This document shows, one piece after another, positions 1 to 7,695 of a stretch of DNA of 22,950 nucleotides. The DNA is from a virus. The notes below the pieces were generated by a model. The model saw only the letters and a list, made by a program, of their open reading frames with translations, made no database searches and had not been told where the DNA came from. Positions within the stretch are counted from its first letter, which is position 1; each line of letters opens with the position of its first letter. The stretch is taken from positions 1 to 22,950 of IMG/VR virus record IMGVR_UViG_3300042922_000164; one strand, given 5' to 3'. The position numbers and the translations under genes were made by a program.

Positions 1-1211
1 TTATATAGTTTCGACTGCAAAATGTCTAAAACCTGTTTATTACCATAATAAACGACTCCAACAGCAAAACGATAATTAGAAGTATAAGTTGGAGTAAATG
101 GAGTATAGGTGGTTGCCACAACTTGGGAACCGTAGGCACTTCCGCTACCATAAGCAATACCTGCACAATTGGATGATACATAGAAAGTTGAATCAATATA
201 AAGATTTACGTCAACCTCATATATTCCTGCTCCTGTTTGAGATATCTCGAGTGTTCGGTAAAGTTGAATAGTGCCATCACCTAGATCTTTATATATGCGC
301 AAATTTCCACTGCCGGCAGCCAATAATTTATATTTTAGCGTCTTAACATAACCGGACCTGAACGGAAAAGAAACTAACCAATTTGAACCATCGGCTGATG
401 TTGTCAATGTTGAAAAATCAATTTGATCGATTTCTTCAATTTCGGTCAATGATTTATAGCCTACAGAACCATCAGCAATTCCAGTGTTTTGGTACACGTT
501 TCCTGCTACCCATGCTGATCCATTCCAATAATATAAATATCCATACTGATATCCTGGTTCAGATCCTAGATACACATAATTCCTTGTGTTGTCTGTCAAT
601 TGACTAGCCAGCGTTACAGGTCTTGGAGCCCCACTGGACAATCCCGCTATCTGGGATGTATGAATAGCGATGGCATTTGTATTAGCTGCCACGTTTACGT
701 TTGTGTTGTCAAGCGACACTTGAGCTGCCTTTAGCGCAATTTGTTCTTCTGTGTTCTCCAACTGTTCATCAATCTGCTGAAACTTTGCTTGAATCGCAAC
801 ATTTGAAATTTGCGATGTAAGAGAAGGATCGAGGTGTATGCCCTGTACAGCTGCTTGTTGAATGGTTCGGCTACTCACAGCATTATTAGCCATCTTCGGC
901 TCCGTAATGGCCGCTGCAGCGACTTTATCCGTAGTCACCGAACTTGCACCTATCTTGTTTACTGTAACGGCTCCTGTGGCAAGTTTAGGCTCTGTCACAG
1001 CTCCGTCCCGGATCTTGGAAGTGGTCACCGAACCGTCTGCATGGGGAAGTGTGGTTGCTGCTGTATGGGCGTTAAATTCTGCATTACGTTCGTCCACGTA
1101 ATCATAAACATTTTCCACGACTGCTTCTAACACTGGGGCATCTGAGACTTCGCCATTTACTAGATTGGTTTGCGCCGCGGTTAACGGAGCACGATTAATA
1201 GGGCTTCCCAT
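1..1211 (-). CDS. Tail fibre / receptor-binding-type structural protein, partial (3' end outside window)
   Basis: The frame is open from an ATG at 1211 down to base 1, so at least 403 codons, and the C-terminus lies outside the window. GGGGAGGT sits 5 nt before the ATG, and the gene starts 4 bp after the stop of the 520-aa gene upstream. Residues about 1-50 form a short N-terminal region that could attach to the tail. Residues 59-118 are six decapeptide repeats of the form x-G-A-V-T-x-x-K-I-x. Residues about 125-185 are Gln/Asn-rich and helical-looking, ending in NTNAIAIH. The rest is Gly/Ser/Tyr-rich and beta-like, including a SGNLRIYKDLGDGTIQLY segment. Repeats of this kind plus a beta-rich C-terminus are usual in trimeric phage tail fibres. 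The position after the head and adaptor genes fits. No enzymatic motif is visible, and host-receptor binding is inference. Confidence 0.75.
   Translation of the reverse strand, partial: MGSPINRAPLTAAQTNLVNGEVSDAPVLEAVVENVYDYVDERNAEFNAHTAATTLPHADGSVTTSKIRDGAVTEPKLATGAVTVNKIGASSVTTDKVAAAAITEPKMANNAVSSRTIQQAAVQGIHLDPSLTSQISNVAIQAKFQQIDEQLENTEEQIALKAAQVSLDNTNVNVAANTNAIAIHTSQIAGLSSGAPRPVTLASQLTDNTRNYVYLGSEPGYQYGYLYYWNGSAWVAGNVYQNTGIADGSVGYKSLTEIEEIDQIDFSTLTTSADGSNWLVSFPFRSGYVKTLKYKLLAAGSGNLRIYKDLGDGTIQLYRTLEISQTGAGIYEVDVNLYIDSTFYVSSNCAGIAYGSGSAYGSQVVATTYTPFTPTYTSNYRFAVGVVYYGNKQVLDILQSKLY
858..1037 (-). repeat. Six in-frame 30-bp repeats coding decapeptides in the tail fibre
   Basis: Residues 59-118 of the fibre align in six consecutive decapeptides: DGSVTTSKIR, DGAVTEPKLA, TGAVTVNKIG, ASSVTTDKVA, AAAITEPKMA, NNAVSSRTIQ. 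The V-T-x-x-K-(I/L/V) core is kept while the DNA has diverged. That points to an old repeat maintained for protein structure, such as a coiled or beta-helical shaft, rather than a recent expansion. Confidence 0.85.
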
Positions 1212-1214
1212 GGT

Positions 1215-2777
1215 TTACCTCCCCGACACGCGACCAATGGCCGAGTAATCATATAACTCACACGGCTCGTCGCGGTTGTTTCTGAATCTGATTTGGAAAT
1301 AGACGGATCGTTTTTTGAGTACAAGCCTCTTGGGTTTACCCACCAGTTCGGAGAAGTCCGGGTTATACCACCCCGCAATTCCCCATGTACCGAGTCCCCA
1401 TATCATGATTTCATTGTTTATGGCATTTTCATATTCGACGCTGGAAGTCAGCGCCCGAACTTCTACGTCAATGGATGATGGGATATCATACTGTTTGGAC
1501 GACACTACCAGGTAATCCAGGTAGGACGCATAGCCGGACTTTTCGAAGGCTATTAGGTCCGTTAAACAGTCCCAATCCACGATAGTTCCGGTGGTCTTGG
1601 CTACCTCGTTCCAGTCACGGTACAGCATTGTGTCGAACTTATGCAGATGCCCTGTTTCTCCAGCGTAGTAGAGTGCGTCTGTCCTCACCAATCCATTGGC
1701 CCGGATGTTGGTCCAGAGGTACCACTCACCATTTCGTGTGTCGAATCCGAACATCAGGCGTTGGGTATCCCGGCTGATACAGAGCATGTACATGTAGTTT
1801 TGGGGGTCATAGTAGCTCGATGCCGCGGACTTTTCGGCATCCGTGAATCCGATCCCCGTAAAGTCAATGATATTTGCCATCTTGCTACGGGTGGAGTAAC
1901 GCCGGGAGCCTACGTCCAGGTATCCGGTATCGTAGATTTCATATACCCCATCATCAGATAAAAAAAGAACGGTCTGCGAACCGTTCGGGTAGGTGACTTT
2001 TTGGATTGATCTTGGAGCGATGCATCCGTTTGAGGTGTTCAAGAACAGATTTCCTTCAATGTCGTCAAAGTCTTTTCCGGTGAGGATACCCCAACCTTTA
2101 CGCATGGGCAACAGCACAACATTATCGAACACCACGCCATTACCTGTAAAGTAATCGTTGTTCCGCACCCAGCGTTCGAACTGTGTCTCCGGGAAATAGT
2201 CGTATTCATAGGGTTTGGAGTAATACCAAACGTCCTTGCCATCACTCAGGAAGACTTGGCCAAAGTACGTAAAGATGTATTTCGGACCTTTGGCGTTGAT
2301 ATCAGCAAGTGCATTTCCGGGTGCAGGGTCTGGATCATCTGCAGCCGGTGTTACTGCGGAAACCGTATGTGTCGCCGCGTTGTACTCTTTGAAACTCCCA
2401 CCATCTGCAATCAGCTTGCGACTGTCTAGGTCAGCATTGGTAAAGTCCACGTCTTGGATGTCTGCGCTCGTTAATGACCCTGTAGCCGCGCTCCAGGCGC
2501 TGGAGTCATATTTGTACAAGCTTGTGCCTGACGTGCCTAGAATCGTCTCTGACGCGCCGCTACGGTAAACGGTTAGGTGCTTGATCAATGCACCCAACGC
2601 GGTGTTGGTGACGGGTGCGCTGCCAGGGCGCTTGGTGGAGGATCCTATCTTGTTTTGGTAGGCGTTGATTTGGTAGCGCCAACGACCTTTTGCGAGAGTG
2701 GTTGGAGCCGATGCCGTGTCCGTTCCCAACAGAGGGGAAACTTTGACTTCGAACGGTTGGTACTGATTGTTCGCCAT
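1215..2777 (-). CDS. Beta-rich tail nozzle / DNA-plug-like structural protein (P22 gp10-like by position)
   Basis: 520 aa. The ATG at 2777 overlaps the stop of the upstream gene (TAATG), and GAGGGGG lies 6 nt before it. The protein is rich in Gly, Tyr, Thr and Asp, with repeated short strands separated by turns such as YKYDSSAW, FLSDDGVYEIYDTG, MFGFDTRNGEWYLW and YYAGETGHLHKFD. This spacing of about 40-60 residues suggests a beta-propeller-like core at roughly residues 60-400. No signal peptide or membrane segment is seen. It lies between adaptor-like genes and the tail fibre, where short-tailed phages encode the nozzle or packaged-DNA-stabilising protein (P22 gp10, about 470 aa; T7 gp12). 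A role as tail nozzle or plug is inferred from size, composition and order. Another virion surface protein is possible. Confidence 0.6.
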   Translation of the reverse strand: MANNQYQPFEVKVSPLLGTDTASAPTTLAKGRWRYQINAYQNKIGSSTKRPGSAPVTNTALGALIKHLTVYRSGASETILGTSGTSLYKYDSSAWSAATGSLTSADIQDVDFTNADLDSRKLIADGGSFKEYNAATHTVSAVTPAADDPDPAPGNALADINAKGPKYIFTYFGQVFLSDGKDVWYYSKPYEYDYFPETQFERWVRNNDYFTGNGVVFDNVVLLPMRKGWGILTGKDFDDIEGNLFLNTSNGCIAPRSIQKVTYPNGSQTVLFLSDDGVYEIYDTGYLDVGSRRYSTRSKMANIIDFTGIGFTDAEKSAASSYYDPQNYMYMLCISRDTQRLMFGFDTRNGEWYLWTNIRANGLVRTDALYYAGETGHLHKFDTMLYRDWNEVAKTTGTIVDWDCLTDLIAFEKSGYASYLDYLVVSSKQYDIPSSIDVEVRALTSSVEYENAINNEIMIWGLGTWGIAGWYNPDFSELVGKPKRLVLKKRSVYFQIRFRNNRDEPCELYDYSAIGRVSGR

Positions 2778-3439
2778 TAGTTCCCCCTCGCTTTCGAGAT
2801 ATCGTTATCACCCAACGGTTGTCCGGTGCTGCCGGTTCCCCGGGCGCTGATGGAGCCTTGGGCCAGATTGGCGTAGGAACTTTTGGCTTGTGCCTCGAAA
2901 TATTGCGCATCCGAAAAGCTGTTCTTGCTGTATTTGATACGGGCTGACACGTTGTTGATGATCGCCCCATAACCACTCGGTGGGAAGTCCGGGTAATCCG
3001 TGTCTACTGTGACGGGATTGGGGTATCTGAGGTATTTCAGTTTGTACAGTCCCGGTACAAGCTTGGTCGTGTTGGCAATGTTGAATCCTCGTACATGGAT
3101 ATCCTGGGTTTCTGCCTCTCTCCACCAGCCCAAAGGCGCTTCATCTGCTGTCCGTTTTAACATTTGCTGACCACTTGGCATGTATATTGCCATAGGTTCG
3201 AACATGTTGGTGATAGGGCTACCGGACTGGGTAAAGGTCACAAACCCATCGGCGTCAATTTCGATTTCATCCGAATACACAAGACGAAACGCCAGCCTCG
3301 CCAGTTCCCACAAGGCCAGATTGATATAGCCGTAGATGGTTGCCTTCTGCGCCGCGAGGTTTCCCAGGTCCTCAATATCCATGGCGTTCTGTGTAATGAT
3401 TTTTTGGGCCATTTCAGAGGCTGTCCAGAATTGATTCAT
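2777..3439 (-). CDS. Virion-associated protein, probably head-tail connector/tail adaptor
   Basis: 220 aa with the ATG at 3439. I chose this start over an in-frame ATG at 3475 because GAAGGTGAG lies just before it and it forms an ATGA overlap with the 70-aa gene, while the upstream ATG has no ribosome site. Residues about 5-60 look helical (SEMAQKIITQNAMDIEDLGN, then an Ala/Leu-rich segment). Residues 60-160 are beta-like and include GWWREAETQDIHVRG and GLYKLKYLRYP. The tail is Gly/Ser-rich and disordered. The helical N-terminus followed by a beta domain, and the position between a head-tail adaptor-like gene and the nozzle-like gene, suggest a neck or tail-tube component. I do not recognise a specific family. 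Confidence 0.6.
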   Translation of the reverse strand: MNQFWTASEMAQKIITQNAMDIEDLGNLAAQKATIYGYINLALWELARLAFRLVYSDEIEIDADGFVTFTQSGSPITNMFEPMAIYMPSGQQMLKRTADEAPLGWWREAETQDIHVRGFNIANTTKLVPGLYKLKYLRYPNPVTVDTDYPDFPPSGYGAIINNVSARIKYSKNSFSDAQYFEAQAKSSYANLAQGSISARGTGSTGQPLGDNDISKARGN

Positions 3440-3648
3440 GCTCTCACCTTCTTTATGCACTTCCCAATCCGGCATTTGTTTTCTTTGCAGAATTCGATGG
3501 TTTCCGGTCGGCTTAGCGCGTCTTCAAAGCTTGCTGCGGTGATGGTAAAGGTCAGTTTCGGGATTTCAAACAGGTGACCATCCCAAGCTGTGCCGGGTGC
3601 TTCGATGCGTGAGGATAGCGTAAAGGTAAAGGTGGTCAACGTCCCCAC
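3436..3648 (-). CDS. Small virion-region protein of unknown function
   Basis: 70 aa, GTG start at 3648 inside the last 13 bp of the upstream 195-aa gene, and a stop forming ATGA with the downstream gene. The N-terminal half is beta-like (LTTFTFTLSS, PKLTFTITAASFEDAL). The C-terminal half is basic with two cysteines (FCKENKCRIGKCIKK). An alternating TFTFTL / LTFTIT pattern followed by an amphipathic helix is plausible for a small neck protein. The ribosome site is weak, so translation is probably coupled to the upstream gene. Function unknown. Confidence 0.6.
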   Translation of the reverse strand: MGTLTTFTFTLSSRIEAPGTAWDGHLFEIPKLTFTITAASFEDALSRPETIEFCKENKCRIGKCIKKVRA

Positions 3649-4223
3649 ATCCCATCTATCGTAGTGGGCTCGTCGCTCAGGGAATAATACGAAATCACTT
3701 GATTTCGCATGTTGTTGTACATGGGCAAGTACAGTTCAGCCATCTTCCGCGCCTGAGCCTCGCCCATTTTGACCAATACCTCAGGCATGTTGTAATACTT
3801 CCAGAATCCGTAGAAGGTATATACCGTGGATAGGCGGTCCGGGATGTCAATCACATCGGCTTCCGTCTCGAAATAGGACAGGTGCTTGTAGTAATCAATA
3901 ACCAATTCGTCAGGTGCAATCCAGAGTATCCGCGGCAGAATGATTTTTCCGTTATAGATGCGGTACGGTGTGGTAAATTCAATGTCCAGGTTCTGGTCAA
4001 TCCAACTCTGCAGGCGAAGACGGTTGATTACCTTTAAATCAGCCGGCAGCGTGTATTCCAGATCGGTGGGTGTCAGTGTAATGGATACGGGTTCTGCGGG
4101 AATGTTGATGTTTGTTCCGATATCCGCGTTGACTTCGTTGGCCCAGTTGACCATTTCCTGATTCTCGATGTTGTCTTTTACTTGCTTTTCTATGATATAG
4201 CGCAAGTCCAAGAGGGTAGCCAT
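3636..4223 (-). CDS. Phage head-tail adaptor-like protein (P22 gp4-like position)
   Basis: 195 aa with GAGGGGG 7 nt before the ATG. The layout is typical of small phage adaptors: an N-terminal helix (residues 1-30), a beta portion with the phrase TLPADLKVINRLRLQ (about 57-71), a strand pair around IYNGKIILP, and a helical C-terminus with DIPDRLSTVYTFYGFWKYY (about 125-143) and an amphipathic helix KMGEAQARKMAELYLPMYNN. In related adaptor families a 'P-x-D-x-x-x-v-x-x-L' turn followed by an 'I-P-D-r-y' helix is common. Such proteins sit under the portal and join head to tail. Assignment rests on this architecture and on gene order; the exact family is not certain. Confidence 0.6.
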   Translation of the reverse strand: MATLLDLRYIIEKQVKDNIENQEMVNWANEVNADIGTNINIPAEPVSITLTPTDLEYTLPADLKVINRLRLQSWIDQNLDIEFTTPYRIYNGKIILPRILWIAPDELVIDYYKHLSYFETEADVIDIPDRLSTVYTFYGFWKYYNMPEVLVKMGEAQARKMAELYLPMYNNMRNQVISYYSLSDEPTTIDGMWGR

Positions 4224-4228
4224 TCACT

Positions 4229-4573
4229 CTACCCCCTCGGCCCTAGGTATCCACTCAGCCGGAACGAGGTCGTAGGTGTTGCTCCATTGGTGTACCGTAC
4301 CCGGATCCATTTGCAGTACAGGATTTCATCAAACTTGGACGGTGTTCCGCCTGTTACTGTAATGCTGGTCAATTGATCCCAACCCGTGGACGGTGGCTCC
4401 CCGGTTCCGTCATCATCAGCATGTTCAAAGACCAATGTTCCGCCCTGATCCGATGCCACTCTTCCCGTGAATCTGCCGTATTTCTCACCGTTTACCGCAT
4501 CACTCAGGAACACCCCGGCGTTTCCGAGGTTTGCGGTCGTGTACACTCTCCGGGGCCTGATCTCGATTCCCAT
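4229..4573 (-). CDS. Small virion-region beta protein, function unknown
   Basis: 114 aa, with GGAGGG 8 nt before the ATG at 4573. Its sequence is beta-like throughout (RPRRVYTTANLG, GGTLVFEHADDDG, ILYCKWIRVRYTNG) and Gly/Thr-rich, ending FRLSGYLGPRG. The acidic EHADDDGTGEPP loop and the terminal 'W-I-R-V-R-Y-T-N-G' strand are common in small head-fibre or carbohydrate-binding-like phage proteins. It lies between capsid genes and the adaptor gene and is probably a virion component. The ribosome site is inside the upstream 57-codon gene, so the two are likely coupled. Confidence 0.65.
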   Translation of the reverse strand: MGIEIRPRRVYTTANLGNAGVFLSDAVNGEKYGRFTGRVASDQGGTLVFEHADDDGTGEPPSTGWDQLTSITVTGGTPSKFDEILYCKWIRVRYTNGATPTTSFRLSGYLGPRG

Positions 4574-4673
4574 TGGCTAATCCCTCCAATAACTCAATAA
4601 TCCGCTTGTTTTGCACAATCAATATTTCATTTTGCTCACTCTGCTTTTTGAGTTCTGCCAAGTGTAAGGGCAT
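4500..4673 (-). CDS. Small helical protein, 57 aa
   Basis: This frame was read directly from the gap. It has ATG at 4673, TGA at 4500 and a near-perfect GGAGGTG 4 nt before the start. Residues 1-35 are a strongly amphipathic helix (LAELKKQSEQNEILIVQNKR, then IIELLEGLA). Residues 36-57 are basic (DRKPRKRRG). Short coiled-coil proteins of this type are common near phage head genes. The last 74 bp overlap the next gene in another frame. It follows directly after a terminator, so it would begin the next transcription unit or depend on read-through. Function unknown. Confidence 0.6.
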   Translation of the reverse strand: MPLHLAELKKQSEQNEILIVQNKRIIELLEGLANGNRDQAPESVHDRKPRKRRGVPE

Positions 4674-4686
4674 AGCGCACCTCCAT

Positions 4687-4714
4687 AAAGAAAAAGAGGA
4701 GCCGAAGCTCCTCT
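4687..4714 (-). terminator. Intrinsic terminator after the capsid gene block
   Basis: On the minus strand an 8-bp perfect stem AGAGGAGC / GCTCCTCT closes a TTCG tetraloop and is followed by TTTTCTTT. It lies 2 nt after the stop of the 59-aa gene. This is a textbook intrinsic terminator. Confidence 0.9.
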
Positions 4715-4715
4715 G

Positions 4716-4895
4716 TCATTTGTTCTCCATGCGGCCCAAGATAATCAGGTCCGCGCGCATTTCGTTGAACCGTTTTTCCTTCTCATCCTCCGGAAGTTTG
4801 CTAAATACTTTCCAGGTGGATACATACTCCAGTTTCTTGTCTGCCGTTTGGGGGGAGGCACCTCCCCCGATTCTCCAAGGCGAAGTTTCCGGCAT
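4716..4895 (-). CDS. Small protein of the head gene block, 59 aa
   Basis: This gene was read from the sequence between the 117-aa gene and the terminator. ATG at 4895 has GGAGGG 6 nt upstream and starts 1 bp after the stop of the upstream gene. The N-terminus is PETSPWRIGGGASP. The C-terminal two thirds are charged and helical (YVSTWKVFSKLPEDEKEKRF, then NEMRADLIILGRMENK). The strong ribosome site, tight spacing and terminator immediately downstream make it a real last gene of this operon. Function unknown; a minor head or assembly protein is possible. Confidence 0.8.
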   Translation of the reverse strand: MPETSPWRIGGGASPQTADKKLEYVSTWKVFSKLPEDEKEKRFNEMRADLIILGRMENK

Positions 4896-4896
4896 A

Positions 4897-5250
4897 CTAC
4901 ACCCTCCGTGTCACGACATAACCCCAGGTCCCAGAAGCGAGGTCAACCGTACCAGAATTACAGCTTGTGAGGGAAATCGTGATGTTGTCTGCTGCCTGTA
5001 CAGATGCTTGATAGATGATACCTTGGGTATCGTAAGGAGGGTACAGAGTGACGCTGTCTCCCAGCGCCACACCCGTTAATTCAACATCCGATTCCGCAAA
5101 AGCACCAGTCGTCAAAGACACCGGATTGAACGTAAATGTTCCTGACAATACCACAGCAGGGGCCTTTGCTACGCTACCGATCACAAACCCATCAGCCCGA
5201 ACAATTCCCTTGCCATTATTGGATGTGTAATCTGCTCCATATTTGCTCAT
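4897..5250 (-). CDS. Small head protein, probably capsid decoration or head fibre
   Basis: 117 aa with AAGGAGG 6 nt before the ATG. It is all-beta: a Gly-rich start (SKYGADYTSNNGKG), then GSVAKAPAVVLSGTFTFNP and, at about residues 60-115, ALGDSVTLYPPYDTQGI, QAADNITISLTSCNSG and DLASGTWGYVVTRR. The phrase 'I-T-I-S-L-T-x-x-x-x-G-x-x-D-x-A-S-x-T-W' is common to small phage structural beta-sandwich proteins. It sits directly downstream of the major capsid gene, where decoration or head-fibre proteins are often encoded. The virion role is inferred from composition and place. Confidence 0.65.
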   Translation of the reverse strand: MSKYGADYTSNNGKGIVRADGFVIGSVAKAPAVVLSGTFTFNPVSLTTGAFAESDVELTGVALGDSVTLYPPYDTQGIIYQASVQAADNITISLTSCNSGTVDLASGTWGYVVTRRV

Positions 5251-5261
5251 GTCACGCCTCC

Positions 5262-6254
5262 TTAGGACGATGCGTTAGATCCGATGATCCAGGACCAGTC
5301 GATAAATCCCTTGCCCCACAGGCCAACAACAGCATACTTGAAGATTTCGGTATCAAAGTCAGTTTCGTTCTTGAAGTCCGGCTTGCGGAACTCGTTCCAC
5401 TTGTTGTACCGACGCATCCGGGACTTGTTCATGGCGAACCAGTTGTACGCATTGGGCAGGTACGGATTGACGATAACGTCAAACGTGCCGCGATAGATGT
5501 TCAAGGAGAAGTTTGCCTGTTCCGGCACATACAGGGCTTGTGCGTTTTCAGCTTTCTTCGCGTTCATCCCGGCCAGTTGGTAGGCAATCGACATGAGTCG
5601 AGGAGATACCATCAGGCAATCGAACATAACCGGCATCAAATTGCTCTTGGAATCAACCCAGTTTTGCCCCATAACTTGCACTTCATGCCAGGAGTCATAG
5701 TCCAGGGACAGCGAAATCAAGTTGCTGTTCGTTTGGCTGGAGTTGGTCGGGCTCAGGGGGTGGTCTGTGGCGCACAGAGCCTTACCGTCAGGGCCTGCGG
5801 TGCCACCGATGACTGTAATGCCACGGTAATCCGTACCGCTTGCGGTAAAGGCATTCTTGAACGTCTCAATGCCTTGGTATTGACGGGTTTGATACACCGC
5901 ATCGGACAACTTGATTACTTCATCCTTGATGTCCTGATGCTTGTTGAAGTCAAACCACTCCCGGTCGATTTGCGTACCCAAGGAGTATTTCACCTGCGGA
6001 ATGCTGGAAGGGAACAATTTTTCCCGGTCTTCGTAGTAAACAGCCTTACCGGTGGAACCCCACGGCTGCATGAGGCCTTGGGCGCCCACGCCTTCATAGT
6101 GTTCGCGTTCCTTGGTGGTCTTGCCCATGTTGTACATCAGGGGCAGGTAATCGGTTTGTTCTGCTGTGGCTTGGGTGAACACCTCTCTTACTACTGGCTC
6201 AAAGATGGTGTTCAGTTCCCGCATGGATCTATAAGTGCCTGCATTAATGGTCAT
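5262..6254 (-). CDS. Major capsid protein
   Basis: 330 aa, the usual size for an unprocessed major head protein. AAGGGGG lies 8 nt before the ATG. Residues 1-60 hold an N-terminal helix (MRELNTIFEPVVREVFTQA) and a basic or charged stretch. Residues 95-140 form the long helical spine (DREWFDFNKHQDIKDEVIKL, then DAVYQTRQYQGIETFKNAF). At 143-167 is RGITVIGG followed by LCATDHPLS; the (S/T)xHPLS-type phrase is frequent in phage major capsid proteins with the HK97 fold. The C-terminus holds beta strands and a capsid-like ILxxP segment (FDVIVNPYLPNAYNWF). It is preceded by scaffold and decoration-like genes, as expected. The call is firm as to role; the subfamily is uncertain. Confidence 0.88.
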   Translation of the reverse strand: MTINAGTYRSMRELNTIFEPVVREVFTQATAEQTDYLPLMYNMGKTTKEREHYEGVGAQGLMQPWGSTGKAVYYEDREKLFPSSIPQVKYSLGTQIDREWFDFNKHQDIKDEVIKLSDAVYQTRQYQGIETFKNAFTASGTDYRGITVIGGTAGPDGKALCATDHPLSPTNSSQTNSNLISLSLDYDSWHEVQVMGQNWVDSKSNLMPVMFDCLMVSPRLMSIAYQLAGMNAKKAENAQALYVPEQANFSLNIYRGTFDVIVNPYLPNAYNWFAMNKSRMRRYNKWNEFRKPDFKNETDFDTEIFKYAVVGLWGKGFIDWSWIIGSNASS

Positions 6255-6268
6255 TTATGTTCGCCCCC

Positions 6269-6697
6269 TTAGCTGAATTGGCGGTTCTTGATCCGCACAA
6301 TGGCCTTTGATTTGGATGTGATGAGAGACAGGATAGAGCACGGGCCGCCCGTTACGTCAGCAGCGTTCAAAGTAAGTCCGCCGGAAGAAATATCTGCAGT
6401 TGCTTGTCCGGGCAAGAATGTTGCGTCCGGGGTACCGACATAATCCGCGGTGTACTCGTCTCCTGCTTGGGCCTCAATCACTTCCGGGTATACGTCCGGG
6501 CTTGCAGGGGTTGTTACTGTAGGTCCATTGTAAATACCGCCAATGGGACCGCCTGCTACAGCTGTTACCCACTTCCCGGTGCTGCTGGAGACGATCAGGG
6601 CTTGACCATAGGTGAAGGTGGTGGAAGCCGTAAACGCAATATTGGTGATGAATTTTGGCTGTCTCGATGTGCTGGACTGATGCCACACAAATGCCAT
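6269..6697 (-). CDS. Capsid decoration-like / head stabilisation protein
   Basis: 142 aa, with AGGAGGT 8 nt before the ATG. It is small, rich in Gly, Ala and Thr, and beta-like, with the phrases TTFTYGQALIVSSSTGKWVT and GGPIGGIYNGPTVT, then DVYPEVIEAQAGDEYTADYV. This 'start-up strand, then GxW, then GGxxxGI' pattern resembles capsid-decoration proteins of the lambda gpD type and similar head-stabilising beta-barrels. It lies between the scaffold and the major capsid gene, the usual place for such a protein (for example lambda D beside E). Function is inferred. Confidence 0.65.
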   Translation of the reverse strand: MAFVWHQSSTSRQPKFITNIAFTASTTFTYGQALIVSSSTGKWVTAVAGGPIGGIYNGPTVTTPASPDVYPEVIEAQAGDEYTADYVGTPDATFLPGQATADISSGGLTLNAADVTGGPCSILSLITSKSKAIVRIKNRQFS

Positions 6698-6702
6698 ATG
6701 TG

Positions 6703-7647
6703 TTACCTCCTATTTTGGATCATTTTTTGTTGCTGCTTCACGCCTTTTGTCGATACCCCGTAGAGTTCGGCCAAGGCGACTTGCTCCGGTAAGAGGTCAT
6801 TCGCCTCCGGTTCCGGTGCGCCGCTGCCCTCAACTTGGGAACGCGCGCCTAACTGTTGCTGTTTGATTAATTTTTGCTCAGTGTCTTTTTTGGTCTTGGC
6901 CTGAATCTGGTCCCGGAACAGGTGTTCATAGACCAATAGAGGCCGATTCCCCTCTTGCACCATGCGCTCGAAATCTCCGCTAAACCATTCCACTGGCGCA
7001 CCGTTTGACTTTTGTACCTCGTCCCATAGGTTGGGGTACTTCTTGTACAACTCCCCCCAACGGTCACTCTCAGCGGCTTTCTGATCAGCTACACGCTGAT
7101 TTTCCAGCGCTTCCCGTCCTGCCTTGAACGTAGGATGATTCTCGATCCACTTTTCAGCGGATTCACGGTCAATGCCGTTAGCTTCAAGTTGGTCCAACAT
7201 ATCAGTTTTCATGTTGTCCAGTTCGCTCTGCCGCTGTTTTTGCTGCTGTTCTCGGAGTTTTGGTAGGTTTTCAATGAGATCCGCGTGGTTCTTAAACCCT
7301 TGAAGCACCGCTACCTCATCCAATGCTTTTTCCTGGTCCTGTAAACGTTGCTGCACCTTGTCATAGTTCATTCCCTTTTGGATCAAGGTGGGGGCTTCGT
7401 CTTCGCTGACCAGTTTTTCCTCGCCGTTATACTTGACCTTGATGCCTTTGGTCGGTTGTTCCTGGGCTGTGGTGGGTGCAGGTTCTTCCGTTTCCTCGGT
7501 TTCCGGCTCTTCGGTAACGGTGGGGAATTCGATTTCTTTCTTCTCTGCCTTCGGAGCCAGTCCAAATGAGGCATAGACTGCTTCCGTTGCGGCGTCCATT
7601 TGAATCTCGGGTGATTCCTCGCTATGGTTGGCGATTTCTTCACTCAT
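6703..7647 (-). CDS. Scaffolding protein
   Basis: 314 aa from ATG at 7647, with AAGGAG 9 nt upstream. A GTG at 7656 overlaps that ribosome site and is not used here. It is highly charged and helical: an acidic Glu/Pro-rich region at residues 40-65, then at 72-98 KYNGEEKLVSEDEA..IQKGMNYDKV, the conserved opening of many Gram-positive phage scaffolds. Gln/Glu/Lys-rich coiled coils follow at about 98-160, and the C-terminus is basic (KGVKQQQKMIQNRR), suited to binding the coat protein. It acts inside the procapsid and leaves before DNA packaging. Directly upstream of the decoration and capsid genes, as in P22-like and many other phages. A terminator lies 50 bp upstream of the gene. Confidence 0.85.
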   Translation of the reverse strand: MSEEIANHSEESPEIQMDAATEAVYASFGLAPKAEKKEIEFPTVTEEPETEETEEPAPTTAQEQPTKGIKVKYNGEEKLVSEDEAPTLIQKGMNYDKVQQRLQDQEKALDEVAVLQGFKNHADLIENLPKLREQQQKQRQSELDNMKTDMLDQLEANGIDRESAEKWIENHPTFKAGREALENQRVADQKAAESDRWGELYKKYPNLWDEVQKSNGAPVEWFSGDFERMVQEGNRPLLVYEHLFRDQIQAKTKKDTEQKLIKQQQLGARSQVEGSGAPEPEANDLLPEQVALAELYGVSTKGVKQQQKMIQNRR

Positions 7648-7695
7648 AGGTAACACTCCTTATGATCGAATGCGGCGTGGTGACCGCTAGAAATG

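Noticed and set aside
862-1101. 79-codon plus-strand frame that looks like a membrane protein
   Set aside because: Its hydrophobic look comes from the reverse of the repeated GAVT-type codons in the fibre gene. No ribosome site.
3440-3475. Longer start of the 232-codon version of the connector-like gene
   Set aside because: No ribosome site before the ATG at 3475, while the one at 3439 has GAAGGTGAG and an ATGA overlap.
4039-4227. 62-codon minus-strand frame within the adaptor gene
   Set aside because: It is a frame-shifted shadow of the 195-aa gene with no ribosome site of its own.
5136-6272. 378-codon open frame on the plus strand opposite the capsid gene
   Set aside because: It lies almost wholly antisense to the major capsid gene, has no ribosome site and its translation has no recognisable domain. 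It follows from the codon bias of the real gene.
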